Part shown: one piece after another, positions 1 through 8,432 of the stretch | Position numbering within the stretch: position 1 is the stretch's first letter | Layout of the letters: the number at the start of each line of letters is the position of its first letter | Assembly (NCBI RefSeq): GCF_051055405.1 | Contig: NZ_CP167068.1 | Span: 2,790,001 to 2,854,000, forward strand | Direction of reading: 5' to 3' | Origin: Pseudolachnospira sp051055405 | GTDB lineage: Bacteria; Bacillota; Clostridia; Lachnospirales; Lachnospiraceae | DNA length: 64,000 nucleotides | Notes under the pieces: generated by a model | Database searches by the model: none | Told to the model about the DNA's origin: nothing | What the model saw: only the letters and a program-made list of their open reading frames with translations | Program-made: the position numbers and the translations under genes

Positions 1-293
1 CTGCCGACATCCGTCAACAGGCAGTCCGGACGGATGATCTCCTTTAACTTCGCCATGCAATCAATATTTACGCTGACTGGCGCGCACAAAAAGATCATAT
101 CGCAGGCCGCAAAATTTTCATCGATGCTGTCCTGCGCTTGATTGAGCACCCCATCCTCCAGGGCCGCTACCAAGCTTTCCCGGCTCCGATTATAAGCGAT
201 AATCTTCATCTCCGGGCAAACCCGGCGGAGCCCCTTCGCCAGAGAACCTCCGATCAGACCCAGGCCGATAAAGCCAACTGTTTGAATCGCCAT
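1..293 (-). CDS. tyrA: Prephenate dehydrogenase (partial, N-terminal part)
   Basis: The gene runs off the left edge, so only about 97 N-terminal residues are visible. They form a Rossmann NAD(P)-binding start with GLGLIGGS at residues 10-17, followed by an acidic, alternating strand/helix pattern and CDMIFLCAPV. This layout is typical of TyrA prephenate dehydrogenases, which oxidise prephenate to 4-hydroxyphenylpyruvate in tyrosine synthesis. The ATG at 293-291 has a good AGAGGAGG site upstream. The neighbouring MATE gene ends 26 bases upstream on the same strand. Other members of the 6-phosphogluconate dehydrogenase-like superfamily share the start, so the call depends on the prephenate-dehydrogenase-like spacing of the visible part. 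Confidence 0.8.
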   Translation of the reverse strand, partial: MAIQTVGFIGLGLIGGSLAKGLRRVCPEMKIIAYNRSRESLVAALEDGVLNQAQDSIDENFAACDMIFLCAPVSVNIDCMAKLKEIIRPDCLLTDVG

Positions 294-319
294 GGTTTTC
301 CTCCTCTTTTTTCTATCCT

Positions 320-1642
320 TTAAATCAATGCTTTGGAATGCCATTTTTCTCCCCGGTAGCGAATCACAAAGCAAGTAATCCGCACGCCCCAGTCGATAAA
401 CATCGCAATCCAAACGCCATATAACTGAAAATAATGTCCCAGCAGATAAGAACCGCCAACCCGGAACACCCACATAGAAACCATGGAAATTCCCATGGTA
501 AAGGCCGCGTCGTTTCCAGCCCGAAGCGTATTCGGAAGATTAAAGGACAAAGGCCATAGAAGCGTTCCGAACACAGCGTGCCACATCAACAACGTCCAGG
601 ACATTTCATAGGCAGCGTCCGACATATGGTATATGTCCAAAAGGAAAGGCCGCAGCAGAATGATAAGCGCGGATACCACTCCGATCATCCAGGTGGATGC
701 CCAAATCAGGTTCTTTGTGTAGGTACGGGCCTGCCCGATCTCATCCGCGCCAATACACTGACCAACCACCGTAATTAAGGCTAAACTAACGGCCGTACCC
801 GGAATAATCATAAACATGCTCAGGTTACTTGCTACAGAATTGGCCATGATGGAGGCCGTTCCATAGGAGGATACCAGGCTCAGCACTAAAATCTTTCCCA
901 ACTGGAACATCCCGTTTTCCATGCCTCCCGGAATTCCGATCGAAAGAATCCGCCGGATCATCCGGCCCTGCGGCCGCAGATGGCGTAGCTCGGAAACATG
1001 GAGCGGATAACGTGGATTATGAATTCGAACCAATAAAAACAAAGAGCCGACTATCCTGGAAAACAACGTGGCGACCGCAGCCCCGGCTACTCCCCACTTC
1101 ATCCCAAAAATCAAAATTGCATTTCCAGCAATATTGATCAGGTTCATGACAAAAGAAACCTGCATCGAGATCTTTGAATTCCCCATGGAACGAAACAAAG
1201 CGGCGGCGGAGTTGTAAATCGCCATAAACGGATAAGTCAAAACAATGATCATAAAATAGGTCACTGCCTGGCTCATGACGTCCTCTTCTGTTTTTCCGAA
1301 TATGAGCCGCAGCAGCCATTCATTTCCGGCCAACATCAAGGCGGAAACGCCGAGAGCCAGGACAATGGTTGTAAACAGAAGCTGCCCCGCCGCTTGGCAG
1401 GCAGACTTCTCATCCCGCCTTCCGATATACTGGGAGCTGACCACTGCGCCTCCGGTAGCCAGCGCAGTCAAAATGCTCAAAATCAAATTATTTAAAGAAT
1501 CTACCAACGATACGCCGGACACAGCCGTCTCGCCAGCTACGGATACCATCATACTGTCTGCAATGCCGACCGTAATCGTTAGGAGCTGCTCCACCATCAA
1601 TGGAATCATCAGTTGGTAAATTTGTTTCTTAGAAAATAACAT
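320..1642 (-). CDS. MATE family efflux transporter
   Basis: This is a polytopic membrane protein of 440 residues, the usual MATE length, with about 12 hydrophobic segments in two similar halves. The N-terminal pattern QLMIPLMVEQLLTITVGIAD followed by a conserved GETAVSGVSLVDSL stretch is characteristic of DinF/NorM-type MATE proteins. These export drugs or metabolites by Na+ or H+ antiport. The reading frame is open to 1660, but the ATG at 1642 has GGAAGGGAA at a proper distance and starts the usual MLFSKKQIYQ sequence, so I chose it. It may be co-transcribed with tyrA, 26 bases downstream. The substrate cannot be told from the sequence. Confidence 0.88.
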   Translation of the reverse strand: MLFSKKQIYQLMIPLMVEQLLTITVGIADSMMVSVAGETAVSGVSLVDSLNNLILSILTALATGGAVVSSQYIGRRDEKSACQAAGQLLFTTIVLALGVSALMLAGNEWLLRLIFGKTEEDVMSQAVTYFMIIVLTYPFMAIYNSAAALFRSMGNSKISMQVSFVMNLINIAGNAILIFGMKWGVAGAAVATLFSRIVGSLFLLVRIHNPRYPLHVSELRHLRPQGRMIRRILSIGIPGGMENGMFQLGKILVLSLVSSYGTASIMANSVASNLSMFMIIPGTAVSLALITVVGQCIGADEIGQARTYTKNLIWASTWMIGVVSALIILLRPFLLDIYHMSDAAYEMSWTLLMWHAVFGTLLWPLSFNLPNTLRAGNDAAFTMGISMVSMWVFRVGGSYLLGHYFQLYGVWIAMFIDWGVRITCFVIRYRGEKWHSKALI

Positions 1643-1780
1643 CTTTATTTCCCTTCCCATCTTGTCTCATTGTACTACCAGATGCCCATAAAAGGCAAGC
1701 AAAAAACAAATTCACGCCAAAAAAGGGATAGCAAAACAAAGGAATTTGTCATATACTGATAACAGCGAGGAGGCTTTTTT

Positions 1781-2695
1781 ATGAGCGTCTTATACTTTTT
1801 CGAATCGATTCGTACCACTCTTTTGGATCAACTGTTTACCGCCCTGACCTTCTTCGGGGAAGAAATTCTGATCCTTACCGTGATCTGCCTGCTGTATTGG
1901 TGCCTTGATAAAAGGCTGGCCTATCAGCTTTGCTTTACCTATTTTCTGGCAGGCCTTGGCGCGCAATGTCTAAAGGTGCTGTGCCGCATCCCCCGCCCTT
2001 GGGTGCTGCATACAGATTTTCAGCCTGTGGACACAGCGATTCCTACTGCGACCGGCTATTCGTTTCCCAGCGGCCACACCCAAGGAGCCACCGCTTTGTA
2101 TGGAACCTTAGGGCTCGCCAAATGGCAGACCCACGCTTCCCACCGGCGGCTGTTTTTACTGGGAGGCCTTTTGCTTCCCGCTCTCGTTGGCATATCCCGT
2201 ATGTACCTTGGCGTCCATACTCCCCAAGATGTGATTACGGGCTATCTTCTTTCCCTGGCTGTCGCGCTTCCTGTTTCCTGGTATTTTGCGAAGCGCCCGA
2301 AAAAAGACACCGCCTCACTTTCCCTGGCGGCCCTGCTCTTTTTCTTTTCCGCCTTGGTATCTATTGTCGCTGTCTATCTGATCCACACTGGCGTCACCAA
2401 CGCCGTACTGGCCTCCGATTGCTGCAAGGCCGGCGCGGCTGGTATGGCATTTGCCGTCGGCTGGTTTGTTGAAAAAAATTATATTCGTTTTCCTACCACA
2501 GGCCCCCTGGCCTTTCAGGCGGCCAAATTACTTCTCGGCGCCGCCGGCGCACTTTTGATTAAAAGCGGAGGAAAAGTTCTTCTGGGTGAGGGGATTCCTG
2601 CCGATATGCTTCGCTATTTCCTTCTGGTCATCTGGGTTATGATTTTATATCCGATTCTGATAAAGGCGGCAGATAAAAGAATGAGAAAAAAATAA
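1781..2695 (+). CDS. PAP2 family membrane phosphatase
   Basis: This 304-residue integral membrane protein carries the three-part type 2 phosphatidic acid phosphatase signature. K65 to R72-P73 form motif 1, PSGH at 96-99 is motif 2, and S139-R140 with H146 and D150 form motif 3. Such enzymes dephosphorylate lipid phosphates or undecaprenyl pyrophosphate at the membrane surface. About six further hydrophobic segments follow the catalytic core, a common arrangement in Clostridia. The start is supported by GAGGAGG upstream. The gene is monocistronic-looking, with a hairpin just downstream. Whether the substrate is phosphatidic acid, phosphatidylglycerophosphate or undecaprenyl pyrophosphate is not decided here. 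Confidence 0.88.
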   Translation: MSVLYFFESIRTTLLDQLFTALTFFGEEILILTVICLLYWCLDKRLAYQLCFTYFLAGLGAQCLKVLCRIPRPWVLHTDFQPVDTAIPTATGYSFPSGHTQGATALYGTLGLAKWQTHASHRRLFLLGGLLLPALVGISRMYLGVHTPQDVITGYLLSLAVALPVSWYFAKRPKKDTASLSLAALLFFFSALVSIVAVYLIHTGVTNAVLASDCCKAGAAGMAFAVGWFVEKNYIRFPTTGPLAFQAAKLLLGAAGALLIKSGGKVLLGEGIPADMLRYFLLVIWVMILYPILIKAADKRMRKK

Positions 2696-2701
2696 CAACG
2701 C

Positions 2702-2731
2702 AGCGGAAAATCTTCTTGAGATTTCCGCTAG
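2702..2731 (+). terminator. Hairpin after PAP2 gene
   Basis: An inverted repeat, AGCGGAAAATCT against AGATTTCCGCT with one bulged base, lies 8 bases after the PAP2 stop codon. There is no clean T run, so termination would be weak. It overlaps the -35 box of the next promoter. Confidence 0.4.
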
Positions 2732-2744
2732 AAAACAGTATACT
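2716..2744 (+). promoter_or_regulatory. SigmaA-type promoter for the polyferredoxin gene
   Basis: TTGAGA at 2716-2721 and TATACT at 2739-2744 are separated by 17 bases, a near-consensus housekeeping promoter 36 bases upstream of the ferredoxin start codon. Confidence 0.6.
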
Positions 2745-2780
2745 ATAGATAGCTTTGAATGAAAATCGGGAGGTTATCCT

Positions 2781-3188
2781 ATGAAAAAATTACATGTGGC
2801 GGTTCCTCAAAACTGCAAAGCCTGCCTGCAATGCGTAGTCTCTTGTTCCACCGCTTTCTACAAAAAATTCGATCCGGATCTTTCTTGTATTCAGATCAAT
2901 GAAAAAAATGGGGCTCCCAAAGCTACGGTATGCACCCAATGCGGAAAATGCGCGAAAGTATGCGAATCCGGCGCCATCACACAAAAACCGAGCGGCGTAT
3001 ATATGATCAACAAAAAACTCTGTACCGGTTGCGGCCAATGTGTCGAGGCATGTCCGTTCCATGTCATGGTGATGCAGGAAGGCGCGTTGGCGCCGTCCAA
3101 ATGTATTGCCTGCGGGATCTGCGTGAAAGCATGTCCGATGGAAATTTTAGAAATCCAAGACTCCGAAGGAACAGCAAATTTCACCTGA
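2781..3188 (+). CDS. 4Fe-4S polyferredoxin-type electron carrier
   Basis: This 135-residue soluble protein has four cysteine clusters. They are CKACLQC with a following C near the N-terminus, CTQCGKCAKVC, CTGCGQCVEACP and CIACGICVKACP. Each is a 4Fe-4S ligand set, so it can hold up to four clusters, as in HycB/CooF/NapF-like electron-transfer subunits. It probably passes low-potential electrons between redox enzymes in the cytoplasm, but no partner oxidoreductase is adjacent. The start codon follows GGGAGG. The first cluster is separated from the others by a longer stretch, as in the family. The specific partner is unknown. Confidence 0.8.
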   Translation: MKKLHVAVPQNCKACLQCVVSCSTAFYKKFDPDLSCIQINEKNGAPKATVCTQCGKCAKVCESGAITQKPSGVYMINKKLCTGCGQCVEACPFHVMVMQEGALAPSKCIACGICVKACPMEILEIQDSEGTANFT

Positions 3189-3208
3189 TCTTACATAAAA
3201 ATAAGCCA

Positions 3209-3242
3209 AGAGCGCATCCTAACAGAAAAAGGAGGCGCTCTT
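3209..3242 (+). terminator. Terminator hairpin overlapping the next gene's ribosome binding site
   Basis: AAGAGCGC at 3209-3216 pairs with GCGCTCTT at 3235-3242, followed by a T run. The Shine-Dalgarno sequence AGGAGG at about 3230-3235 for the gene starting at 3247 lies in the loop and 3' arm of this hairpin. Confidence 0.6.
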
Positions 3243-3246
3243 TTTC

Positions 3247-3672
3247 ATGAAAAAGCTGAGTTTATTGAACCACGTCTACCAAAATACCCAAATGGGTCTG
3301 GAAAGCCTGCCGCTTTTAAAATCTAAATCCCAGGATACGACCTTTCAGAAAGCGATCGACCATCAGTACCGGGAATACAAACAGATAAACCAGCGGGCTC
3401 AAAATTTGATGAAGAAAAAACACATTACTCCCAAAGATGTCCGTCCCACAGCCAAAATGTCCGCCACGGTCATGACAAATATGAAAACGCTGATGGACCG
3501 CTCTACCTCCCACCTTGCCGAGATGGTTATTCAGGGAAATACCATGGGCGTCACCCAGATCACCCGCGCTCTGCACGAGACCAAGGCTCCCGACGCAGAA
3601 GTAAAGGCTCTAGCGCAGCAACTTTTAAAAACCACAGACAACAATCTGCAGGCATTGCGCAAATTCCTATAA
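3247..3672 (+). CDS. Hypothetical helical protein (141 aa)
   Basis: I do not recognise this protein. It is predicted to be almost entirely alpha-helical with no signal peptide or membrane segment. It is rich in Lys, Gln and Met, with heptad-like stretches near FQKAIDHQYREYKQINQRA and MTNMKTLMDRSTSHLAEMVI. The shape suggests a small helical bundle like the DUF2383 or ferritin-like spore and stress proteins of Firmicutes, but no metal-ligand pattern is evident. Its ribosome binding site is embedded in a terminator-like hairpin, so translation or transcription may be gated by read-through. A strong convergent terminator follows. It is likely a real gene because the start, length and codon use are clean. 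Confidence 0.6.
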   Translation: MKKLSLLNHVYQNTQMGLESLPLLKSKSQDTTFQKAIDHQYREYKQINQRAQNLMKKKHITPKDVRPTAKMSATVMTNMKTLMDRSTSHLAEMVIQGNTMGVTQITRALHETKAPDAEVKALAQQLLKTTDNNLQALRKFL

Positions 3673-3725
3673 TGCCTCCGCCAATACAGTATCACTCTTC
3701 TTCCCTAAAAAATACAGAAAAAATA

Positions 3726-3763
3726 CGAGGGGGTACGGCTTAAACTCGAAGCCTTCCCCCTCG
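3726..3763. terminator. Bidirectional terminator
   Basis: CGAGGGGG at 3726-3733 pairs with CCCCCTCG at 3756-3763, with ACGGCTT/AAGCC pairing inside, between convergent genes. An A run precedes the hairpin on the plus strand, serving the minus-strand ahcY transcript. Confidence 0.7.
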
Positions 3764-3770
3764 TTCTTAC

Positions 3771-5018
3771 TTATAAGGAATAACTATTCAAATACCGATC
3801 CTGCTCTTCGGTCAGCACATCGATCTCTTTTCCGAGGAACCGCAGTTTCCGCGCGGCAACCTCCTGATCCACTTCCCGCGGTACGGAGATCAACACGCTG
3901 CCAAGAGTGCCTTTATTTTCGACTAAATATTTGGCAGACAAAGCCTGAATCGCAAAGCTCATATCCATGATCTCCGCCGGATGGCCGTCCCCAGCGGCCA
4001 GATTTACCAACCGGCCTTCCGCCAGAACGTAAACCCAGCGGTCCCCATCCAGACGATAACCCATGATATTGTGTCTCTGCTCCGCCTTTTCCAAAGCAAT
4101 CCGCTCCAAACATGCCACATCGACTTCCACGTCAAAATGGCCGGCGTTACAAAGAATGGCGCCGTTCTTCATAACCGCAAAATCTTCTTCATCAATAACG
4201 CCGCTGCACCCGGTCACTGTCACAAACAAATCGCCCACTTTTGCCGCTTCCTTCATGGGCATCACATCAAATCCGTCCATGACAGCTTCGATGGCCCGCA
4301 CCGGATTGACCTCCGTAACGATGACACGGCCGCCCATACCCTTCGCCCGCATCGCTACGCCTTTTCCGCACCATCCATAACCGGCTACCACCACGTTTTT
4401 CCCTGCCACAATCAGGTTTGTGGTCCGGTTAATCCCGTCCATCACCGACTGACCGGTGCCATATCGGTTGTCAAACAGATGCTTACAGTCAGCATCATTG
4501 ACCAATACCATCGGGAATTTCAATTCTCCTGCCTTCGCCATCGCCTGCAAACGGATAATTCCTGTCGTCGTCTCCTCGCAGCCGCCGATCACATAAGGGA
4601 TCTTTTCCGGATACCGGCTGTGGAGCATATTGACCAGGTCGCCGCCATCGTCAATGATGATCTGGCAGTTATTCTCCAACACATGGGCAATGTGAACTTC
4701 ATACTCTTCCGGCGTCACTCCATGCCAGGCATGAACCTCCAACCCATCTTCCACCAAAGCGGCCGCCACGTCATCCTGAGTCGATAAAGGATTGCTGCCG
4801 GTAATATGCATCTCGGCGCCTCCGGCGGCTAAAACCTTACACAGATAAGCCGTCTTCGCTTCCAAATGAATGGACAGAGCAATTCGGATTCCCGCAAAGG
4901 GCTGTTCCCGCCTAAACTCCTCCTCTAACATTCGCAAAAGCGGCATATTTCTCCGCACCCACTCGATTTTCTGATGGCCGGACGGAGCCAAACCCAAATC
5001 CCGAATTTCACTTTTCAT
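3771..5018 (-). CDS. ahcY: Adenosylhomocysteinase
   Basis: This enzyme of 415 residues splits S-adenosylhomocysteine into adenosine and homocysteine, clearing the inhibitor made by methyltransferases. The length and domain order match the shorter bacterial/archaeal-type enzymes: an N-terminal substrate domain, then an NAD-binding domain with the glycine-rich VAGYGWCGKGVAMRAKGMGG, then a C-terminal MDMSFAIQALSAKYL tail. Conserved pieces such as NDADCKHLFDNRYGTGQS are intact. AAGGAG precedes the ATG. The next genes on the same strand encode an SAH/MTA deaminase-type amidohydrolase, so the neighbourhood offers two routes for the same substrate. It is divergent from the LysR gene at 5215. Confidence 0.93.
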   Translation of the reverse strand: MKSEIRDLGLAPSGHQKIEWVRRNMPLLRMLEEEFRREQPFAGIRIALSIHLEAKTAYLCKVLAAGGAEMHITGSNPLSTQDDVAAALVEDGLEVHAWHGVTPEEYEVHIAHVLENNCQIIIDDGGDLVNMLHSRYPEKIPYVIGGCEETTTGIIRLQAMAKAGELKFPMVLVNDADCKHLFDNRYGTGQSVMDGINRTTNLIVAGKNVVVAGYGWCGKGVAMRAKGMGGRVIVTEVNPVRAIEAVMDGFDVMPMKEAAKVGDLFVTVTGCSGVIDEEDFAVMKNGAILCNAGHFDVEVDVACLERIALEKAEQRHNIMGYRLDGDRWVYVLAEGRLVNLAAGDGHPAEIMDMSFAIQALSAKYLVENKGTLGSVLISVPREVDQEVAARKLRFLGKEIDVLTEEQDRYLNSYSL

Positions 5019-5057
5019 GACATTCTCCTTTTGAATAAAAAAAATCTTATTTTCTTC

Positions 5058-5086
5058 TTGTATTTTTCCAAAAAGGTGATTATAAT
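5058..5086 (+). promoter_or_regulatory. SigmaA-type promoter for the LysR gene
   Basis: TTGTAT at 5058-5063 and TATAAT at 5081-5086 are separated by 17 bases in the ahcY/LysR divergent gap. The transcript would have a leader of about 120 bases. No SAM or SAH riboswitch was recognised in the gap. Confidence 0.5.
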
Positions 5087-5214
5087 AATAGCGAAAGTTT
5101 ACGGTTATTCATATTACTTTTGTATAGTAAATCCCGTTTCCTTTTACCAATTTATTACTGTATCTTTTATTTTACATATGATTACCGATAAGTCAAGCAG
5201 AAAGGACCAAAATT

Positions 5215-6102
5215 ATGACCTTAAAACAATTGGAGTATTTCCTTGCCATCGCGGAAGCCGGCCACATCACGGCGGCGGCCAAAAATTTGAATATTTCCCA
5301 ACCCCCATTGAGTTTACAGCTAAAAGCTTTGGAAGATGAATTTGGCGTTCAGCTCTTCGAGCGTGACAAGCGCAACCTAACCATCACCCATGAAGGACTC
5401 ATCCTTCAGGAACGGGCGAAAGCTATCATCAATCTGGTGAATGAAACGGTCCGTGATCTGCAGAACCTGGGAGCGGAGGCCAGGGGAACCATTCACATCG
5501 GAACGATCCCCTCGGTCTGCAACTCCTTATTGCCGGAAAAGATCAAAGTATTCAATGATACCCATCCCCATGTGGACTTCCAGATCTTTGAGGGAAACAG
5601 CAATCATATCATGGATCTTCTGGAAGACGGCACGGTTGACGTGGGTATTATCCGCGAACCCTTTAATACTAGCCTGTATCATGCGATCCAGATTCGCGAT
5701 GAAGCCGCTGACGATGACGAATCCGATTTCTTTGCAGCGGTGGGGATTCCCTCTTTCTTTAACGATGTGCCGAACAGCGCGATTTCTTTAGAAGAATTGA
5801 AAGGCAAACCTTTGATCATTCACCGTCGCTACAATGACGTCATCATGAACGCTTGCCGCCAGCGCGGTTTTTCACCCAATATTATCTGTCAGAATACGGA
5901 AATCTCCTCTTCTGTCAGCTGGGCGGAAGCCGGCATCGGCGTCGCGATTGTTTCCTATAAAGGCGCAGTTCAAAGCGTAAACGATAAAGTAGTCATCAAA
6001 AAGATTGTTCAGCCCACCATCAGTACCAAGTCTTTCCTTGTCTGGAATACAGACAAACATATGGCCAATATCGTAAAACAATTTACTCAGCTCTTCGAGT
6101 AA
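5215..6102 (+). CDS. LysR family transcriptional regulator
   Basis: This protein of 295 residues has the classic LysR layout: an N-terminal winged HTH (TLKQLEYFLAIAEAGHITAA, residues 2-21, then NISQPPLSLQLKALEDEFG), a linker helix, and a two-lobe periplasmic-binding-like effector domain from about residue 90. It resembles the CynR/BudR-like group. It is divergent from ahcY and convergent with the amidohydrolase, and its last 20 bases overlap that gene's 3' end. It may control either neighbour or itself; the effector is unknown. The start has an AGAAAGGA site. Confidence 0.88.
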   Translation: MTLKQLEYFLAIAEAGHITAAAKNLNISQPPLSLQLKALEDEFGVQLFERDKRNLTITHEGLILQERAKAIINLVNETVRDLQNLGAEARGTIHIGTIPSVCNSLLPEKIKVFNDTHPHVDFQIFEGNSNHIMDLLEDGTVDVGIIREPFNTSLYHAIQIRDEAADDDESDFFAAVGIPSFFNDVPNSAISLEELKGKPLIIHRRYNDVIMNACRQRGFSPNIICQNTEISSSVSWAEAGIGVAIVSYKGAVQSVNDKVVIKKIVQPTISTKSFLVWNTDKHMANIVKQFTQLFE

Positions 6103-7357
6103 CTTCGTAATACACACGCTCTTCGTCAATGGTCCGGAAATGGCGATTCTCCATCACAATTTCTCCATCCACGAGAACCGTCTCTACCTCCGAACCGTTG
6201 GCGGAGTAGCTAAGAGCCGCTATGAGATCCTGCTGCGGCATCATCTGAGGCTCCCGTAGATTCAAAATTGCTAAATCGGCCTTCTTTCCCACCGCAATAC
6301 TTCCAATTTCTTGCTCCAGTCCCAACGCCTGCGCGCCCTTTATCGTTGCCATTTGAAGCGCGTCCACAGCGCTGACCGATGTGGCGCTTTTTTTATTTCC
6401 CTTATGAATCAAAGTGACCAGCCCCATTTCCCGAAATAGGTTCAGGCTGTTGTTGCTGGCGGCTCCATCGGTGCCAAGGCAGACGCGGACGCCGGACGCT
6501 AACATCTCCGGTATCGGAGCGAAGCCATTTCCCAATTTCATATTGCTGGCCGGATTGGTGACCACGCTGACATTAGGGCGAGACAGCAACCGAATGTCCT
6601 CCTCGTCGACATGGACGCAGTGGGCAATGATAACCGGGACATCCAAAAGTCCCAGTGAAGCCGCATAGGAAATGGGAGTAAGGCCGGTCTCCTTTTTCAT
6701 GCTTTCCACCTCAAAAGCGCTTTCCGATAAATGAATGTGAAGCGGCAAATTCTTCGCTTTCGCCACCTCCAATGCCTGTTTCAAATATCCTTTATCACAG
6801 GTATACGGCGCATGGGGAGCAATCGTAAACGTAAGGCGGGGATGTTCTTTCCAACGTTCGATTTCCTCCTCGGCTTCCCGGAGCCTCCTAGCTCCCCCCT
6901 CATCCGTTGCCGTTCCGGAAAGTCCCCGGCCAATAACAGCTCGTATCCCTGCATCCGCTGCAGCCTGCGTAGTCTGATGGATGTGCATCTGCATATCGTT
7001 AAAACAAGTGGTGCCAGAACGAAGCATCTCCATGATCCCCAAAGTCGCCCCCCAGTAAGCATCCTCCGGAACCATCTTATCCTCTCTCGGCATCACCCTT
7101 TGAAACAGCCATTCGTCGAAGGGTACATCGTCGGCAGAATTTCGAAACAAGCTCATATAATTATGAGTATGGCAGTTGATCAATCCAGGAATGACCAGTC
7201 GGTCCGACGCATCGATCACCTTCTGAGCGGTAAAACCTTCCGGCGCGCTGCCGAGAGCCGTAATTCTTCCCTCAGAGATAAAAATGTCTTTCTTTTCTAC
7301 CGCAAATCCTTCCTCTCCCGGAAGCAGGGCCAAACAATTTTTTACATGAATATTCAT
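6083..7357 (-). CDS. mtaD: Amidohydrolase, SAH/5'-methylthioadenosine deaminase type
   Basis: This is a 424-residue metal-dependent hydrolase of the TRZ/ATZ/MtaD group. The metal-binding H63-x-H65 (NCHTHNY) is followed by HAPYTC, LHIHLSE, AHCVHVDEEDI and GTDGAASNN, which supply the remaining His and Asp ligands. MtaD enzymes deaminate S-adenosylhomocysteine and methylthioadenosine. The presence of ahcY 1 kb away supports that reading, but guanine or other aminohydrolases share the fold. ATG at 7357 follows GGAGAGGTG; the TTG immediately before it is less likely. The gene sits 13 bases after an orphan TRAP binding-protein gene, so the two are probably co-transcribed. Its 3' end overlaps the LysR gene by 20 bases. 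Confidence 0.72.
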   Translation of the reverse strand: MNIHVKNCLALLPGEEGFAVEKKDIFISEGRITALGSAPEGFTAQKVIDASDRLVIPGLINCHTHNYMSLFRNSADDVPFDEWLFQRVMPREDKMVPEDAYWGATLGIMEMLRSGTTCFNDMQMHIHQTTQAAADAGIRAVIGRGLSGTATDEGGARRLREAEEEIERWKEHPRLTFTIAPHAPYTCDKGYLKQALEVAKAKNLPLHIHLSESAFEVESMKKETGLTPISYAASLGLLDVPVIIAHCVHVDEEDIRLLSRPNVSVVTNPASNMKLGNGFAPIPEMLASGVRVCLGTDGAASNNSLNLFREMGLVTLIHKGNKKSATSVSAVDALQMATIKGAQALGLEQEIGSIAVGKKADLAILNLREPQMMPQQDLIAALSYSANGSEVETVLVDGEIVMENRHFRTIDEERVYYEVTRRAE

Positions 7358-7370
7358 CAAATCACCTCTC

Positions 7371-8432
7371 CTATTTTGCTACCGCGTCTACAGCGGAAAG
7401 AAATAAATCCACTTTCTCCGTCCCCAACTCCTGACGCAGCTGCCCAATGACCAGTTCCGTTCCTTTTTGCATCTCCGCCATAAAGGTTTCGTCCGGATAC
7501 AGCATTTCCATCCCGCAGCTTTCCTCCAAAAGGCGTTTCAGCCTTTCATGATCTTCGGGGCTCTCGTCAATCAAATCCTTTTTGATCTCAGCAAAAAATC
7601 GCTTCAGCCACCCCTTTTGCTCTTCCGTCAGAGCATTATACTGCGCCTGGTTCATGACAAACATATAATCCACTACCACATGATGCGTAAAGATCACATA
7701 TTTTTGCACTTCGTTGAAGTGATTTCTCTCGACAGCGGATAATGGATTTTCCTGAGCCTGAAAGTCTCCCTTCCGCAACGCCATATAAAGATCGCCAAAG
7801 GGCAGATAAGAAGCGTCGCAGCCAAGGGAATCCCAAAATGCCATATGATATGGATTATTTAAGGTACGAATCTTAACTCCGGCCAGATCTTCCACCGACC
7901 GAATGGGCCGGTCACAGGTCAGCTCGCGATAAGAATTCGCAAAGGCAGCCATCAATTCCAGACCTTCTCTTGCATAGTACTCATGGAGTACGTCAAAATA
8001 ATCGCTCTCCATCAGTCGATTATACGTGTCGTAATCCTGAAAAAAGCCGGGAATGCCAAGAAGCGTCGCCTCCGGCACCACCTTGGCATGCACCGAGCTA
8101 ACCGAATTGACAATGGACAACGTCCCCTGCACTGCGCCGGGAATCAACTCATCATCCCCGCCCAGAGAACTTCCTTCGTATAAAATAATTTCCATGGTCC
8201 CGCCAGACCATTCTTTCAATTTTTCTTGATATCTGGATAAAACTTGCCCGGTAATGGAATCACTCCAAAGCGCCGAGCTGGCAATGGTCAGATAAAGGAC
8301 ATCCGAGGTCTCCGCTGTTGTGGACTCCACTGGATTTTCTTCGCTTGTCTTAGAAGCCGGCGGGCCGGACGAGCAGGACGCCAAAGCCAGGGACGCCGCC
8401 AAGATGAGGGCCGCATACTTTTTACTGATCAT
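7371..8432 (-). CDS. TRAP transporter substrate-binding lipoprotein, DctP family (orphan)
   Basis: This exported lipoprotein of 353 residues has a signal peptide ending in a lipobox (LALASC, C20). The DctP-type fold then shows YLTIASSALWSDSITGQ, the conserved VKIRTLNNPYHMAFWDSLG arginine region and GDLYMALRKGDFQAQENPLS. TRAP binding proteins capture organic acids for Na+-driven uptake. No dctQ or dctM gene is adjacent. It starts with a 4-base overlap with the end of the membrane AraC regulator and is followed by the amidohydrolase. It could feed the QM pair at 13247-15051, or act as a sensor input. Its sequence is related to, but clearly different from, the DctP proteins at 12020 and 56436. 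Confidence 0.85.
   Translation of the reverse strand: MISKKYAALILAASLALASCSSGPPASKTSEENPVESTTAETSDVLYLTIASSALWSDSITGQVLSRYQEKLKEWSGGTMEIILYEGSSLGGDDELIPGAVQGTLSIVNSVSSVHAKVVPEATLLGIPGFFQDYDTYNRLMESDYFDVLHEYYAREGLELMAAFANSYRELTCDRPIRSVEDLAGVKIRTLNNPYHMAFWDSLGCDASYLPFGDLYMALRKGDFQAQENPLSAVERNHFNEVQKYVIFTHHVVVDYMFVMNQAQYNALTEEQKGWLKRFFAEIKKDLIDESPEDHERLKRLLEESCGMEMLYPDETFMAEMQKGTELVIGQLRQELGTEKVDLFLSAVDAVAK

Noticed and set aside
5019..5214. SAH or SAM riboswitch before ahcY
   Set aside because: No conserved stem pattern or terminator was found in the gap.
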